A stretch of 64,000 bases of DNA from Belnapia moabensis DSM 16746. Its GTDB lineage: Bacteria; Pseudomonadota; Alphaproteobacteria; Acetobacterales; Acetobacteraceae. The translations under genes and the position numbers were made by a program. Location of the stretch: contig NZ_JQKB01000014.1 of the NCBI RefSeq assembly GCF_000745835.1, positions 55,689 to 119,688 of the forward strand. Direction: 5' to 3'. The notes below the pieces were generated by a model. It made no database searches and was not told the DNA's origin. It saw only the letters and a list, made by a program, of their open reading frames with translations. Positions 1-9,410 of the stretch are shown here, piece by piece (the stretch's first letter is position 1; every line of letters starts with the position of its first letter).

Positions 1-692
1 ACCTTCACGACCTGGTCGACCGTGACATGGTCGTGGTCCGGGTGCCAGCAGTCGAAATCCGTGACCATGGCGACTGTGGCGTAGCAGAGCTCCGCCTCGC
101 GGGCGAGCTTCGCCTCCGGCATGTTGGTCATGCCGATGACGCTGCACCCCCAGGACCGGTAGAGCTCGCTTTCCGCCTTGGTGCTGAATTGCGGCCCCTC
201 CATGACGAGATAGGTCCCGCCGCGTGTGACCGGCAGGCCAAGGCCCCGCGCCGCGCCTTCCACCGCATCGCCGAGCCGTGGGCAGACCGGATGCGCCACC
301 GAGACATGCGCCACGCAGCCGGTGCCGAAGAAGCTTTTCTCCCGCGCGAAGGTGCGGTCAATGAACTGGTCGACGATGACGAAATGCCCGGGCGGCAAAT
401 CTTCCCGCAGCGAGCCGACGGCGGAGAGGGAGAGGATTTCGGTGACGCCTGACCGCTTCAGCGCGTCAATATTTGCCCGGTAGTTCAGCGCCGAGGGCGG
501 CGTCGGGTGCCCCCGCCCATGGCGTGGCAGGAAGACGCAGCGCACCCCGGCGAGCCGGCCGAAGAGCAACTCATCCGAAGGCTCGCCCCAGGGCGTCTCC
601 ACCCGGCGCCACTCGCGCTCCTCCAGTCCATCGATGTCATAGAGGCCGGAGCCGCCGATGAGGCCGATGACGGGTTCGATCATGTCGGGCAT
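1..692 (-). CDS. mtnP: S-methyl-5'-thioadenosine phosphorylase, 3' end cut off by window edge
   Basis: This gene encodes MTA phosphorylase, which splits methylthioadenosine into adenine and methylthioribose-1-phosphate in the methionine salvage pathway. About 230 residues are visible of a family usually near 290. The phosphate-binding GGSGLYD lies at residues 13-19, RHGRGH at 57-62, SAVGS at 90-94, MEGPQFST at 163-170, and the substrate-loop segment MTNMPEAKLA near 188-197. The start at 692 is preferred because CGGAGA sits 8 bases upstream; in-frame ATGs at 701 and 683 are alternatives. The gene reads leftward out of the window, so the C-terminus is not seen. Family assignment is strong. Confidence 0.93.
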   Translation of the reverse strand, partial: MPDMIEPVIGLIGGSGLYDIDGLEEREWRRVETPWGEPSDELLFGRLAGVRCVFLPRHGRGHPTPPSALNYRANIDALKRSGVTEILSLSAVGSLREDLPPGHFVIVDQFIDRTFAREKSFFGTGCVAHVSVAHPVCPRLGDAVEGAARGLGLPVTRGGTYLVMEGPQFSTKAESELYRSWGCSVIGMTNMPEAKLAREAELCYATVAMVTDFDCWHPDHDHVTVDQVVK

Positions 693-818
693 GGGATGCA
701 TCTCCGGAAGGTGGAGCGGCTTTTGAGCCAGGGCGGCGGCGGGATCAACCGTCGGCGATGGCCGGGCGGCGGAAGCCGGTTCATGCTGCCCCGCATCATG
801 CCGATCGGAGTAGCACCC

Positions 819-953
819 ATGACCGCCCGCCTCGCCTGCCTTCTGCTCCTGCTCGGCGCCTGCAGCCCAAAGACGACCCCGATGGAAAGCAGCCACATCG
901 AGCGCGGCACCGCCCTGCCGCCGCCCGACCTCGCCGTGACACCGGCCCGCTGA
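819..953 (+). CDS. Small lipoprotein (44 aa)
   Basis: This is a 44-residue peptide with a short hydrophobic signal (residues 4-13) ending in the lipobox LLGAC, so the mature protein would begin at the lipidated cysteine (residue 14) and keep only about 30 polar residues. It is probably an envelope lipoprotein of unknown role. It sits between mtnP (divergent) and petC (convergent), and a perfect inverted repeat follows its stop codon, which supports it being a real transcription unit. No longer in-frame start has a good ribosome site. I do not recognise a family. Confidence 0.55.
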   Translation: MTARLACLLLLLGACSPKTTPMESSHIERGTALPPPDLAVTPAR

Positions 954-958
954 ATTGC

Positions 959-984
959 GAAGGGCCGCCCGAGGGCGGCCCTTC
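959..984. terminator. Bidirectional terminator hairpin
   Basis: A 12-bp perfect inverted repeat (GAAGGGCCGCCC / GGGCGGCCCTTC) with a two-base loop lies between the convergent small lipoprotein gene and petC. The AA and TT ends give short A and U tracts on each strand. It probably terminates both units. Confidence 0.75.
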
Positions 985-1007
985 CAGTATCTCCGGCGCG
1001 GCCGGCC

Positions 1008-1781
1008 TCAGTGCACGTCGCGCCAGACCTTGCGCTTCACCGCATAGGCGAGGCCGCCGAGGATGGTGAGGAAGATAATGATCTTCACCCCCATCGCCTT
1101 TCGCTCCTCGAGCTCCGGCTCCGCCGCCCAGGTCAGGAACTGCGTCACATCGGTCACCATCTGGTCGACCGTCGCCCGCGTACCGTCATGATACTCGACC
1201 TGCCCGTCCGAGCTGATCGGCGCCGGCATGGCGATCTGGTGGCCAGCGAAGTACTTATTGTAATGCATGCCGTCGGCGATCTGCATGCCGGCCGGCGGGT
1301 CGCCATAGCCCATCAGCAGGGCGTGGATATAGTCCGCCCCGCCCTCGCGTGCCTTGGTAATGACCGAGAGATCGGGCGGATAGGCGCCGTTATTGGCCGC
1401 CCGCGCCGCCTGCTCATTGGGGAAGGGGCTCTTGAACCGGTCGGAGGCGCGGCCGGGCCGCTCCACCATCTGGCCCTCGTCATTCGGCCCGTCCATAACC
1501 TGGACTGTCGCCGCGATGCCCGCCACCTCGGCCTCAGAGAGGCCGAGCTGCCGCAGGTTGCGGTAGGAAAGCAGGTGCATCGAATGGCAGCCCGAGCAGA
1601 CTTCCTTGTAGACCTGGAAGCCGCGCTGCGCCGAGGCGCGGTCGAAATGCCCGAACAGCCCGTCGAAAGAAAAGCGAGTGTCCGGCAGGCTGACTCCTTC
1701 GCCGGCGGCAAGGGCGGGCGTTGCCCCCGCCATCAGGCCGAGGCCAAGGACCAGCGCCCGGAGGCTACGGAAAGCGGGCAT
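1008..1781 (-). CDS. petC: Cytochrome c1 of the bc1 complex
   Basis: Cytochrome c1 carries electrons from the Rieske protein to soluble or membrane cytochrome c in respiratory complex III. The 257-residue protein has a Sec signal peptide (about residues 1-26), the haem-binding CSGCH motif at residues 62-66, and a single C-terminal membrane anchor near residues 232-250 followed by a basic tail, all usual for the family. It is the last gene of petA-petB-petC; its ATG is one base from the petB stop, so the two are likely translationally coupled. A strong hairpin follows it. Confidence is high. Confidence 0.96.
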   Translation of the reverse strand: MPAFRSLRALVLGLGLMAGATPALAAGEGVSLPDTRFSFDGLFGHFDRASAQRGFQVYKEVCSGCHSMHLLSYRNLRQLGLSEAEVAGIAATVQVMDGPNDEGQMVERPGRASDRFKSPFPNEQAARAANNGAYPPDLSVITKAREGGADYIHALLMGYGDPPAGMQIADGMHYNKYFAGHQIAMPAPISSDGQVEYHDGTRATVDQMVTDVTQFLTWAAEPELEERKAMGVKIIIFLTILGGLAYAVKRKVWRDVH

Positions 1782-1782
1782 G

Positions 1783-3054
1783 TCAGGCCTTCTCCATCGG
1801 CTTGCTCATGGCGCCGGCGGGCAACGGCCCACCGCCGCGCAGCACCGGGCGGGCGATGCTCTCCGGCAGCGGGAGCGGCCGCTCCAGCCGCCCGAGCAGC
1901 GGCAGGATCACCAGGAAGTACAGGAAATAGTAGGCTGTGCAGACCCGGGCGATGGTGACGAAGGGCTCCTCCGGCGGCTTGCCGCCGACATAGAGCAGCA
2001 CCAGGAAGGCGACGCACCAAACGATGAAGAAGGGCCGCGCCAGCGGGCGGAACCGCATGGAACGTACCGGAGAGGTATCCAGCCAAGGCAGCACGAAGAG
2101 GATGGCGATGGAGCCGAACATCAGCACCACGCCGCCGAGCTTGTCGGGCACCGCACGCAGGATCGCGTAGAAGGGCAGGAAGTACCATTCCGGCACGATA
2201 TGCGGCGGCGTCACCAGCGGGTTGGCCGGGATGTAGTTGTCCGCATGGCCCAGCACGTTCGGGAAGAAGAACACCAGGACCGCGAAGACGATGAAGTAGA
2301 CGACGAGGCCGACGCTGTCCTTCGCCGTGTAGTAGGGGTGGAACGGCACCGTGTCCTGCGGCCCCTTAGGGTCGATCCCGAGCGGGTTGTTGGAGCCGGT
2401 GATGTGCAGCGTCGCCACATGCAGGAAGACGACGCCGAGGATCAGGAACGGCATCAGGTAGTGCAGGCTGTAGAAGCGGTTGAGCGTCGGGTTGTCGACG
2501 CTGAAGCCGCCCCAGAGCCAGGTCACGATGCTTTCGCCGACGAACGGGATGGCGCTGAACAGGTTGGTGATGACCGTCGCGCCCCAGAAGGACATCTGGC
2601 CCCAGGGCAGCACGTAGCCCATGAAGGCCGTCGCCATCATCAGCAGGAAGATGACCACCCCAAGCATGAAGAGCAGCTCGCGCGGCGCCTTGTAGGATCC
2701 GTAGTACAGGTTCCGGAAAATGTGGATGTAGACCACGATGAAGAACATGCTGGCGCCGTTGGCGTGCGCGTAGCGTAGCAGCCAGCCGTAATTCACGTCG
2801 CGCATGATGCGCTCGACGCTGTCGAAGGCCAGACCGGTATGGGCGGTGTAGTTCATCGCCAGGAAAATGCCGGTGGCCATCATGATCAGCAGGTTGACCA
2901 GAGCCAACGCGCCGAAATTCCAGAAGTAGTTGAAGTTACGGGGCGTGGGGAACGTCCCGTACTCCTTTTGCACCATGGTGAAAACAGGAAGGCGGGCATC
3001 GACCCAGCGGATGACCGGGTTCTTGAACTCGCTCTTATGAAGGCCAATGGCCAT
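1783..3054 (-). CDS. petB: Cytochrome b of the bc1 complex
   Basis: Cytochrome b is the membrane core of complex III and carries both quinone sites and two b haems. The 423-residue protein has the expected eight hydrophobic helices, paired haem-ligand histidines (in the RYAHANG and YIHIFR segments of one helix, and the SLHYL and FLHVATLH segments of another), and the Qo-site PEWY motif. The reading frame is open further upstream, but the start at 3054 gives the conserved N-terminus and leaves 11 bases after the petA stop. It is the middle gene of the petABC operon. Confidence 0.96.
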   Translation of the reverse strand: MAIGLHKSEFKNPVIRWVDARLPVFTMVQKEYGTFPTPRNFNYFWNFGALALVNLLIMMATGIFLAMNYTAHTGLAFDSVERIMRDVNYGWLLRYAHANGASMFFIVVYIHIFRNLYYGSYKAPRELLFMLGVVIFLLMMATAFMGYVLPWGQMSFWGATVITNLFSAIPFVGESIVTWLWGGFSVDNPTLNRFYSLHYLMPFLILGVVFLHVATLHITGSNNPLGIDPKGPQDTVPFHPYYTAKDSVGLVVYFIVFAVLVFFFPNVLGHADNYIPANPLVTPPHIVPEWYFLPFYAILRAVPDKLGGVVLMFGSIAILFVLPWLDTSPVRSMRFRPLARPFFIVWCVAFLVLLYVGGKPPEEPFVTIARVCTAYYFLYFLVILPLLGRLERPLPLPESIARPVLRGGGPLPAGAMSKPMEKA

Positions 3055-3065
3055 GGGTGGGCTCC

Positions 3066-3614
3066 TCAGCCGATCCGGATCTGTGTATCGGAGGTGAAGG
3101 CGTAAGACGGGACGGCAAGGTTGGTCGGCGCCGGCCCCTGCCGGATGCGGCCCGAGGTGTCGTAGGCGCTGCCGTGGCAGGGGCAGAACCAGCCGCCGAA
3201 GGGCCCGCGCTGGTCGGTGGGTTTCTGCCCGAGTGGGATGCACCCCAGATGGGTGCAGATGCCGATCACGACCAGCCACTGATCCTTCTTGACCCGTGCC
3301 TGGTCCGGCTGTGGGTCTTGCAGCTCGGAGAGCGGCACGCTGCGGGCCGCCTTGACCTCCTCCTCGGTGCGGTTGCGCACGAAGACCGGCTTGCCGCGCC
3401 AGACCACCGTGATGGCGGAGCCGGCGGCGATCGGCTTCAGGTCGATGTCGGTGGTGGAGACCGCCAGCGTGTCACGCGCCGGGTTCATCGAGCTGATGAA
3501 TGGCCAGGCGATCGCGCCGACGCCGACCGCCGCGAAGGAACCCGCCACGAGTTGCAGGAAATCCCGGCGGGTTTCGCCATCCTGCGGCGCCGGTTGCGCC
3601 ATGCTATCGGCCAT
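3066..3614 (-). CDS. petA: Rieske iron-sulfur subunit of the bc1 complex
   Basis: This is the ubiquinol-cytochrome c reductase iron-sulfur subunit, which takes the first electron from ubiquinol. Over 182 residues it shows a twin-arginine type N-terminus (RRDFLQ at 16-21) with a membrane segment at about 24-41, and the two cluster boxes CTHLGC (120-125) and CPCHGS (144-149), which give two Cys and two His ligands plus the disulfide pair. It is the first gene of petABC. An in-frame ATG at 3602 is a possible alternative start. The 221-bp gap to divergent hemF must hold both promoters. Confidence 0.95.
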   Translation of the reverse strand: MADSMAQPAPQDGETRRDFLQLVAGSFAAVGVGAIAWPFISSMNPARDTLAVSTTDIDLKPIAAGSAITVVWRGKPVFVRNRTEEEVKAARSVPLSELQDPQPDQARVKKDQWLVVIGICTHLGCIPLGQKPTDQRGPFGGWFCPCHGSAYDTSGRIRQGPAPTNLAVPSYAFTSDTQIRIG

Positions 3615-3835
3615 GCCTCATCGTCCCTGATCGCGGCCCACGCCTGCTCCCGGGGTGGGAGGGGAGGGCCGAATGCGATTGCTGCGGCCGGGTTGGACAG
3701 GATCCGCCAAGCATGGATCGTGCCTCCTGACGCGCTGCGCCGCATATAAAGGTACGCTATGCAGGGTGGCAATCCGCCGGGCGGGCAATCACCCGGCTAT
3801 TGTTTCGCCCCGCCGGCGCCAAGGAGAGGAAATCG

Positions 3836-4738
3836 GTGACCGAGACTACGCCCCCCGGCCAGGACCCCGCCGCGCATCGCCTGGCCGAGCCCGCCCGCCT
3901 CTGGTTCGAGAGCCTCCGCGACCGGATCTGCGCCGCATTTGAGTTGATCGAGGAGGAATGCGACACCGGCCCGCATGCCGGAATGCCCCCCGGTCGCTTC
4001 GAGCGCGTCGCCTGGACGCGGGAGGGCGGCGGCGGCGGGGTGATGTCGGTGATGAAGGGCCGGGTCTTCGAGAAGGTCGGGGTGAACTGCTCGACCGTCC
4101 ATGGCGAGTTCTCCCCGGAATTCCGCAAGCAGATACCGGGCGCCGAGGAGGACCCGCGCTTCTTCGCGACCGGCATCTCGCTGGTCGCCCATCTGCGCAG
4201 CCCGCGCGTGCCGGCGGCGCATATGAACACCCGCTTCCTTTCCACCTCCCGCGCCTGGTTCGGCGGCGGGGGCGACCTCACGCCGATGGCGCTCGATGCT
4301 CCCGAATCGCAGGAGGACGCCGCCCGCTTCCACGCCGCCTACCGGGCCGCCTGCGACCGCCACGATCCGGCCTACTACCCACGCTTCAAGGCCTGGTGCG
4401 ACGAGTATTTCTGGCTGCCCCACCGGGGCGAGGCGCGCGGGCTCGGCGGCATCTTTTTCGACTGGCTGGGCGACCGGACCCCAGGCCAGGGAGCGGACCG
4501 GGACTTCGAATTCGTCAAGGATGTCGGCCTCGCCTTCCTCGAGAGCTACCCGGCCATCATCCGCCACCGGATGCACGAGCCCTGGACGGAGGCCGAGCGC
4601 GAGCACCAGCTCATCCGCCGGGGCCGCTACGTGGAATTCAACCTCCTTCACGATCGGGGTACGCTGTTCGGCCTGAAGACCGGCGGCAATGTGGAGGCGA
4701 TCCTGATGTCCCTGCCGCCGGAAGCGAAATGGCCCTGA
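3836..4738 (+). CDS. hemF: Oxygen-dependent coproporphyrinogen III oxidase
   Basis: HemF oxidatively decarboxylates two propionates of coproporphyrinogen III to vinyl groups in haem synthesis, using oxygen. The 300-residue protein holds the family blocks [22 protein letters not shown] and the C-terminal [15 protein letters not shown] chose the GTG at 3836 because AAGGAGAGGA lies 6 bases upstream; the frame continues to a TTG at 3800, but that has no ribosome site. It is divergent from petA. Haem supply next to the bc1 genes is a sensible neighbourhood. Confidence 0.94.
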   Translation: MTETTPPGQDPAAHRLAEPARLWFESLRDRICAAFELIEEECDTGPHAGMPPGRFERVAWTREGGGGGVMSVMKGRVFEKVGVNCSTVHGEFSPEFRKQIPGAEEDPRFFATGISLVAHLRSPRVPAAHMNTRFLSTSRAWFGGGGDLTPMALDAPESQEDAARFHAAYRAACDRHDPAYYPRFKAWCDEYFWLPHRGEARGLGGIFFDWLGDRTPGQGADRDFEFVKDVGLAFLESYPAIIRHRMHEPWTEAEREHQLIRRGRYVEFNLLHDRGTLFGLKTGGNVEAILMSLPPEAKWP

Positions 4739-4802
4739 GCGGCGCATTGCGGGGGTAGGGGCCTTCGGTCCAGGCTGGCGCCAAAGCTTCAGGAGACGCC
4801 CG

Positions 4803-5783
4803 ATGCGCGCAGTCTGGTACGATCGGCAAGGCCCGGCCGGCGAGGTCCTCACCTATGGTGAGCTGCCGACCCCGAGCCCCGGCCCGGGCGAGGTGCTGGT
4901 CCGCCTCGCCACCTCCGGCGTCAACCCCTCCGACTGGAAGAGCCGCAGCGGCCGCGGCCGGCCGATGGCCTTCCCCCGCGTCATCCCCCATAGCGACGGC
5001 GCAGGCCACATCGAGGCGGTGGGAGAGGGCGTGCCGCGCCAGCGCATCGGCCAGCGCGTCTGGATCTGGAACGGGCAATGGAAGCGCCCCTTCGGCACCG
5101 CGGCGGAGTACATCGCGCTGCCGTCGGAACAGGCGGTGCCCCTGCCGGAGCACACCGGCTTCGCCGAGGGCGCCTGCCTTGGCATCCCGGCGCTGACCGC
5201 CCTCCACGCCGTGCTGACCGATGGCGGGGTCACCGGCCAGCGGGTGCTGGTCACCGGTGGGGCCGGCTCGGTCGGGCATTACGCCATCCAATTCGCCCGG
5301 CTGCTCGGTGCCGCCCAGGTCATCGCCACCGTCAGCGGCGAGGCCAAGGCCGCCCATGCCATGGCCGCCGGTGCCGACCACGCGGTGAACTACCGCAGCG
5401 AGGATGCCGCCGACCGTGTCCTCGCGCTCACCGGCGGTGCTGGGGTGGACCGGGTGGTGGAAGTCGACGTGACCGGCAACGCCCCGCTGCTGCCGCGCCT
5501 CATGGCCCCAGGCGGAGTCTGTGCCGTCTATGGCGCGAACGGCGCTGAGGCCTCGGTCAATTTCGGCGCCGCCATCATGAAGGGCATCGCGCTGCGCTTC
5601 TTCATCGTCTACGAGTTGAGCCCGGTCCAGCGAGCCACCGCCCTCGGGGCGCTGACCCCCTGGCTGGAGCGCGGCCTGATCCGCCATGCCGTCGCCGCCC
5701 ATGCCCCGCTCGCCGATTGCGCCGCGGCGCAGGATGCGGTCGAGACGGGCGCCTATATCGGCAACCTCGTGCTAGATTGCTGA
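4803..5783 (+). CDS. Zinc-independent quinone oxidoreductase-like MDR protein
   Basis: This is a medium-chain dehydrogenase/reductase of the NADPH:quinone reductase type, 326 residues long. The N-terminal GroES-like domain begins MRAVWYDRQG, and the nucleotide-binding domain carries VTGGAGSVGHYAIQ around residues 150-163. The cysteine and histidine ligands of the zinc alcohol dehydrogenases are absent, which points to the quinone reductase branch. AGGAG lies just upstream of the ATG. Its 3' end overlaps the convergent antiporter gene by 31 bases. The physiological substrate cannot be told from sequence. Confidence 0.82.
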   Translation: MRAVWYDRQGPAGEVLTYGELPTPSPGPGEVLVRLATSGVNPSDWKSRSGRGRPMAFPRVIPHSDGAGHIEAVGEGVPRQRIGQRVWIWNGQWKRPFGTAAEYIALPSEQAVPLPEHTGFAEGACLGIPALTALHAVLTDGGVTGQRVLVTGGAGSVGHYAIQFARLLGAAQVIATVSGEAKAAHAMAAGADHAVNYRSEDAADRVLALTGGAGVDRVVEVDVTGNAPLLPRLMAPGGVCAVYGANGAEASVNFGAAIMKGIALRFFIVYELSPVQRATALGALTPWLERGLIRHAVAAHAPLADCAAAQDAVETGAYIGNLVLDC

Positions 5784-7318
5784 GTAGGCGGGCGATCGGC
5801 AGGCGCCGTCAGGTCCCGGATGCGCGGATCGGCCGTGAGATCGAGGAGGTCGATCTCCTCCTCGATCACATGGAAGGCGTCGTCGCCGATCGTGCCATGC
5901 GAGCGCAGCTCCGCCAGCACCCGCCGCTGTGCCGCCACCGCCTGGCGCTGCAGGCCGGAGAGATCCTCGCCACCACCCTCCATCGGCCGCAGCCGGGCGA
6001 GGTATTCCCTCTCCAGCACCTCCGCCGCCCGGCCCCGGGGCGCCGCGTGCAGCACCTCGAGCGCCGCCCGGGCCGTCGCCTGCCGGGCCAGCGCCACCTC
6101 CCGCTCCACCCCACCGTCATCCGGCAGGCCGAGCCGCTCCAGCAGCCAGCGCAGGCTGAGCCCCTGCAGCACCAGTGTCACCAGCGCCACAGCAAAGGCG
6201 GTCAGCAAGATCAGGTCGCGGTAGGGGAAGCCCTCCGGCAAGGCCAGCGCCGCGGCCAGTGTGACGATCCCGCGCATGCCGCACCAGGATATGACGATGC
6301 CGCCCGCGATGCTCGGCGACCCTTCGGTCCGTTTGCCTAGGCGGGCGACGATGACATAGCCCATCACCCAGGCGAAGCGCATGAGGATGACGACGGCGCA
6401 GGCCGCCGCAGCGAAGCTGACATCGCGCCACTGCAACCCGCCCAGCCGGTCGAGGATGCCGCGCAACTGCAATCCGATCAGGATGAAGGCCAGTATATTG
6501 AGGACGAAGACCGCCACCTCCCAGACCGCATAGCTGGCCATCCGCTCACGGCCGTCGATCCGCGACGGCACCAGCCGGGCGATCGTCATCGCATAGGCCA
6601 CCATGGTGATGATGGCCGAGAGGCCGAGCCGCTCCGCCAGCAGCCAGACCGCGAAGGTGCCCAGGAACTGCACGAGCACGGCGACCGCGAGATCCTCCCG
6701 GTGTGTCGACAGCCTGACCCAGACCCAGGCGGCGGCGATGCCGAACAGCGCCCCGCCGCCGCAGGTCAGCAGCAGCATCGGCACCACCTGCCAACCGCTT
6801 ATCGCCCCGCCCATCGCCGCCCCGACGGCGACGCGGAACAGCAGCAGCGCCGTTGCATCGTTCAGCAGGCTCTCACCCTCGAGGATGACCAGGACCCGGT
6901 GCGGTGGCCGCAGCTGCCGCAGTACCGCCGCTGCGGCCGAGGCATCCGGCGGCGCCACGATAGCCCCGAGCGCGATCGCCGCGGCCCAGGGCAGGCCCGG
7001 CTCGATCAGCCGCGCCACCCAGGCGACGGCGAAGGCGGTGCAGAGCACGCAGACCACCACTAGGCCGCCGACCGGCCGCCAATTGGCTTTCAAATCACGC
7101 GGCGAGGCGTCATAGGCCGCATCCAGCAGGGTCGGCGCAACGAAGAGGGCAAGGGCCAACTCCGGGTCGAGCGTCACCTGGGGCAATCCCGGCAGCAGCG
7201 CGCCGCCGGTCCCGGCAAGCGCCAGCAGGGCCGGATAAGGGGCCCGCAGCCGCTTCGCCAGCATCGCCAGCAGCGCGCCCGCCAGCAGCAGGAGAATGAC
7301 CGTCTCGAAGATCAGCAT
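5753..7318 (-). CDS. Na+/H+ antiporter, CPA1 family
   Basis: This 521-residue protein has ten or more hydrophobic segments over residues 1-400 and a charged cytoplasmic tail. The segment GAIVAPPDASAA near residue 140 corresponds to the ion-binding motif of CPA1 exchangers, and GESLLNDATALLLF follows it, as in NhaP and YjcE proteins. It would exchange cytoplasmic Na+ or K+ for protons. The tail is helical and acidic and may be regulatory. It is convergent with, and overlaps, the upstream oxidoreductase gene; the divergent neighbour is a Bug receptor gene. Confidence 0.9.
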   Translation of the reverse strand: MLIFETVILLLLAGALLAMLAKRLRAPYPALLALAGTGGALLPGLPQVTLDPELALALFVAPTLLDAAYDASPRDLKANWRPVGGLVVVCVLCTAFAVAWVARLIEPGLPWAAAIALGAIVAPPDASAAAAVLRQLRPPHRVLVILEGESLLNDATALLLFRVAVGAAMGGAISGWQVVPMLLLTCGGGALFGIAAAWVWVRLSTHREDLAVAVLVQFLGTFAVWLLAERLGLSAIITMVAYAMTIARLVPSRIDGRERMASYAVWEVAVFVLNILAFILIGLQLRGILDRLGGLQWRDVSFAAAACAVVILMRFAWVMGYVIVARLGKRTEGSPSIAGGIVISWCGMRGIVTLAAALALPEGFPYRDLILLTAFAVALVTLVLQGLSLRWLLERLGLPDDGGVEREVALARQATARAALEVLHAAPRGRAAEVLEREYLARLRPMEGGGEDLSGLQRQAVAAQRRVLAELRSHGTIGDDAFHVIEEEIDLLDLTADPRIRDLTAPADRPPTQQSSTRLPI

Positions 7319-7389
7319 GCGGCACCTTTCCCCGCGATGGCTCTCCGGTCATCTTGCCCTGGCGAAACCGAATCCGGGAGAGAACCACC

Positions 7390-8367
7390 ATGATCCGCCG
7401 CCGCGCCCTGATCGCGGGCGCACCGAGCCTGCTCGCCGTGCCCGCTCTGGCCCAACCCCTCGGCGATTGGCCGAACCGGCCGATCCGCGCCATCATCCCC
7501 TGGCCGCCCGGCGGCTCGACCGATGTGCTGGCCCGCCTGGTCTGCGAGCAACTTAGCCAGAAGCTCGGCCAGAATTACGTGCTGGAGAACCGCCCCGGCG
7601 CCGGCGGCAACATCGGCATGGAGGCCATCGCGAAATCCGCGCCGGACGGCTATACTCAGGGCCCGGCGACCATCGCCAACCTCTCGATCGCGCAATTCCT
7701 CTACTCGCGGCTGCCCTTCGACCCGGAGAAGGACTTCTCGGTCATCTCCATGCATTGGGAGCTGCCGAACGTGCTGGTGGCGCCGGCACAATTCTGTCCC
7801 GCCAACAACGCTCGCGAATTCGTCGAATGGGCCCGCAGCCGGCCGAACGGCGTCTCCTTCGGCAGCCCGGGCGTCGGCACAACGGCGCATCTCTGCGGCA
7901 GCATGTTCTGCGACCGGCAGAAAATTGACGGCCAGCACGTCCCCTTTCGCGGCGCGGCACAGATCATCCCGGCCATGCTGGCAGGCGACCTGACCTTCGC
8001 CATCGACAACCTCGCCAGCTACATCCCGGTGATCCAGGAGGGCCGGATGAAGGCCTTCGCCGTGACCAGCCCGCAGCGCTGGCCCTCGCTGCCCAACATT
8101 CCGACCATGGGCGAGGCCGGCATCCCCGACTTCACCGTCACCTCCTGGTGCGCCTGGGTCGGCCCGGCGGGGATGCCGCGGCCGATCGTCGAGCGGGTGA
8201 ATGCCGCGATGAAGGAGGTGGCGGAGGACCCCGCCATGCAGCGGCGCTTCGAGCAGACCGGCGCCCGCTGCGTCTGGAGCACGCCGGAGGATGCGGTGAA
8301 GCATGCCGCCAGCCAGCGGCCGATGCTCAAGGAGATGGTCCGCATCTCCGGCGCCCGGATGGATTGA
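7390..8367 (+). CDS. Bug-family (TctC-like) periplasmic solute receptor
   Basis: This is a substrate-binding protein of the tripartite tricarboxylate transporter type, about 325 residues. It has a twin-arginine style signal (MIRRRALIAG...), then the family blocks PWPPGGSTD, ENRPGAGGNIG and SAPDGYT that form the carboxylate-binding pocket. The start at 7390 is chosen over 7354 because GGGAGA precedes it. No TctA or TctB membrane gene is nearby, so it is an orphan receptor; such orphans are common in Acetobacteraceae and Bordetella. The ligand is unknown. Confidence 0.9.
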   Translation: MIRRRALIAGAPSLLAVPALAQPLGDWPNRPIRAIIPWPPGGSTDVLARLVCEQLSQKLGQNYVLENRPGAGGNIGMEAIAKSAPDGYTQGPATIANLSIAQFLYSRLPFDPEKDFSVISMHWELPNVLVAPAQFCPANNAREFVEWARSRPNGVSFGSPGVGTTAHLCGSMFCDRQKIDGQHVPFRGAAQIIPAMLAGDLTFAIDNLASYIPVIQEGRMKAFAVTSPQRWPSLPNIPTMGEAGIPDFTVTSWCAWVGPAGMPRPIVERVNAAMKEVAEDPAMQRRFEQTGARCVWSTPEDAVKHAASQRPMLKEMVRISGARMD

Positions 8368-8385
8368 GGCAATGCCTCGCCGGGG

Positions 8386-8589
8386 CTACCGGTCCTGCTG
8401 GTAGCCCTGGTGGGTGGTGTTCTGCTTGATATCGCCCTGGCGACCTTGTTCGCCAAGGTTGCGGTCGCGGCTGGACTTCGTGGCCTCGGCTTGCTGGGCG
8501 GCCATATCGCCCTCGGGGCTCTGGGCCCCCGGGCCATGCGGGCTGCGGTTGGCCGGCGGGACCGGCGGCAGATGGGCCTTGGATGACAT
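8386..8589 (-). CDS. Small hydrophilic protein (67 aa)
   Basis: This is a 67-residue, Gln-, Pro- and Arg-rich protein beginning MSSKAHLPPVPP, with no hydrophobic segment, and so probably cytosolic and disordered. A GGGGGA ribosome site sits 4 bases before the ATG. It lies convergent to the Bug receptor gene and divergent from the phosphatase gene. I believe similar short proteins occur in Acetobacteraceae, but I cannot assign a role. Confidence 0.6.
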   Translation of the reverse strand: MSSKAHLPPVPPANRSPHGPGAQSPEGDMAAQQAEATKSSRDRNLGEQGRQGDIKQNTTHQGYQQDR

Positions 8590-8695
8590 GGTGTCCCCCA
8601 TTGTCAGCGTGTGATGCCCCACAACGCCGCCTCGGCGCGGGGCGTTCCGCCGCCCGCCCCTGGTAATCCGCCGCGCCGCAAAGCATACCCGGGGC

Positions 8696-9346
8696 ATGCC
8701 TGCTCCCAGCACCGCCCCGCTCTGGCTCAACAGCCTGTTCGTGGACCATGCCTTGCTGCGCCTCGGTTGGCGGAACTGGGGGGTAGTGGAGCCCGGCCGG
8801 CTCTATCGCTCGAACCACCCGCTGCCTTGGCAGCTCGCCGCAGCCGCCCGCCGCTTCGGCCTGCGCACGGTGATCAACCTTCGCGGCGAGCGCACAGGCT
8901 GCGGTTCCGACCGCCTCGGCCGGGTGGCGGCGGCGGAACTCGGCCTCGTGCATATCGACGCTCCTTTCGAGAGCCGCGGCGCTCCGCACAAGGACCGAAT
9001 TCTCCGCCTGGCCGAAATCTTCCGTACCATGCAGGAGCCGGCGCTGATGCATTGCAAGTCGGGCGCCGACCGCACCGGCCTCGCTGCCGGGCTTTGGCTG
9101 CTGCTGCAGGGCCGTCCGCCGCAGGAGGCGCTGGCCCAGCTTTCCCTCCGGCATGGCCATGTCCGGCAGAGCCGCACCGGCATCCTCGACGCCTTCTTCC
9201 TCGCCTATGCCGCGGCCCATGCGGGGGAGGGCAAGCCCTTCCTCGACTGGCTGCGCGACGACTATTCCGAGGCGGCGCTGCGCGAGGCCTTCCAGTCCCG
9301 CGCCTGGGCCGACCGGCTGGTCGACGGCATCCTCCGTCGGGAGTAA
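8696..9346 (+). CDS. Tyrosine / dual-specificity phosphatase family protein
   Basis: This 216-residue protein carries the cysteine phosphatase signature HCKSGADRTG near residues 118-127 (HCx5R with nucleophilic Cys and phosphate-binding Arg). The upstream segment TVINLRGER is typical of bacterial DSP-like phosphatases. There is no signal peptide, so it probably acts in the cytoplasm on phosphotyrosine or a small phospho-compound. It is a single gene with no operon partner. The ribosome site is weak. The substrate is unknown. Confidence 0.85.
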   Translation: MPAPSTAPLWLNSLFVDHALLRLGWRNWGVVEPGRLYRSNHPLPWQLAAAARRFGLRTVINLRGERTGCGSDRLGRVAAAELGLVHIDAPFESRGAPHKDRILRLAEIFRTMQEPALMHCKSGADRTGLAAGLWLLLQGRPPQEALAQLSLRHGHVRQSRTGILDAFFLAYAAAHAGEGKPFLDWLRDDYSEAALREAFQSRAWADRLVDGILRRE

Positions 9347-9410
9347 GCCCGGCTCGTCTCAAAGGGTATTCGCCCGCCGGAACCAAAGCCGGAGCAACTA
9401 CCGTTCCAGC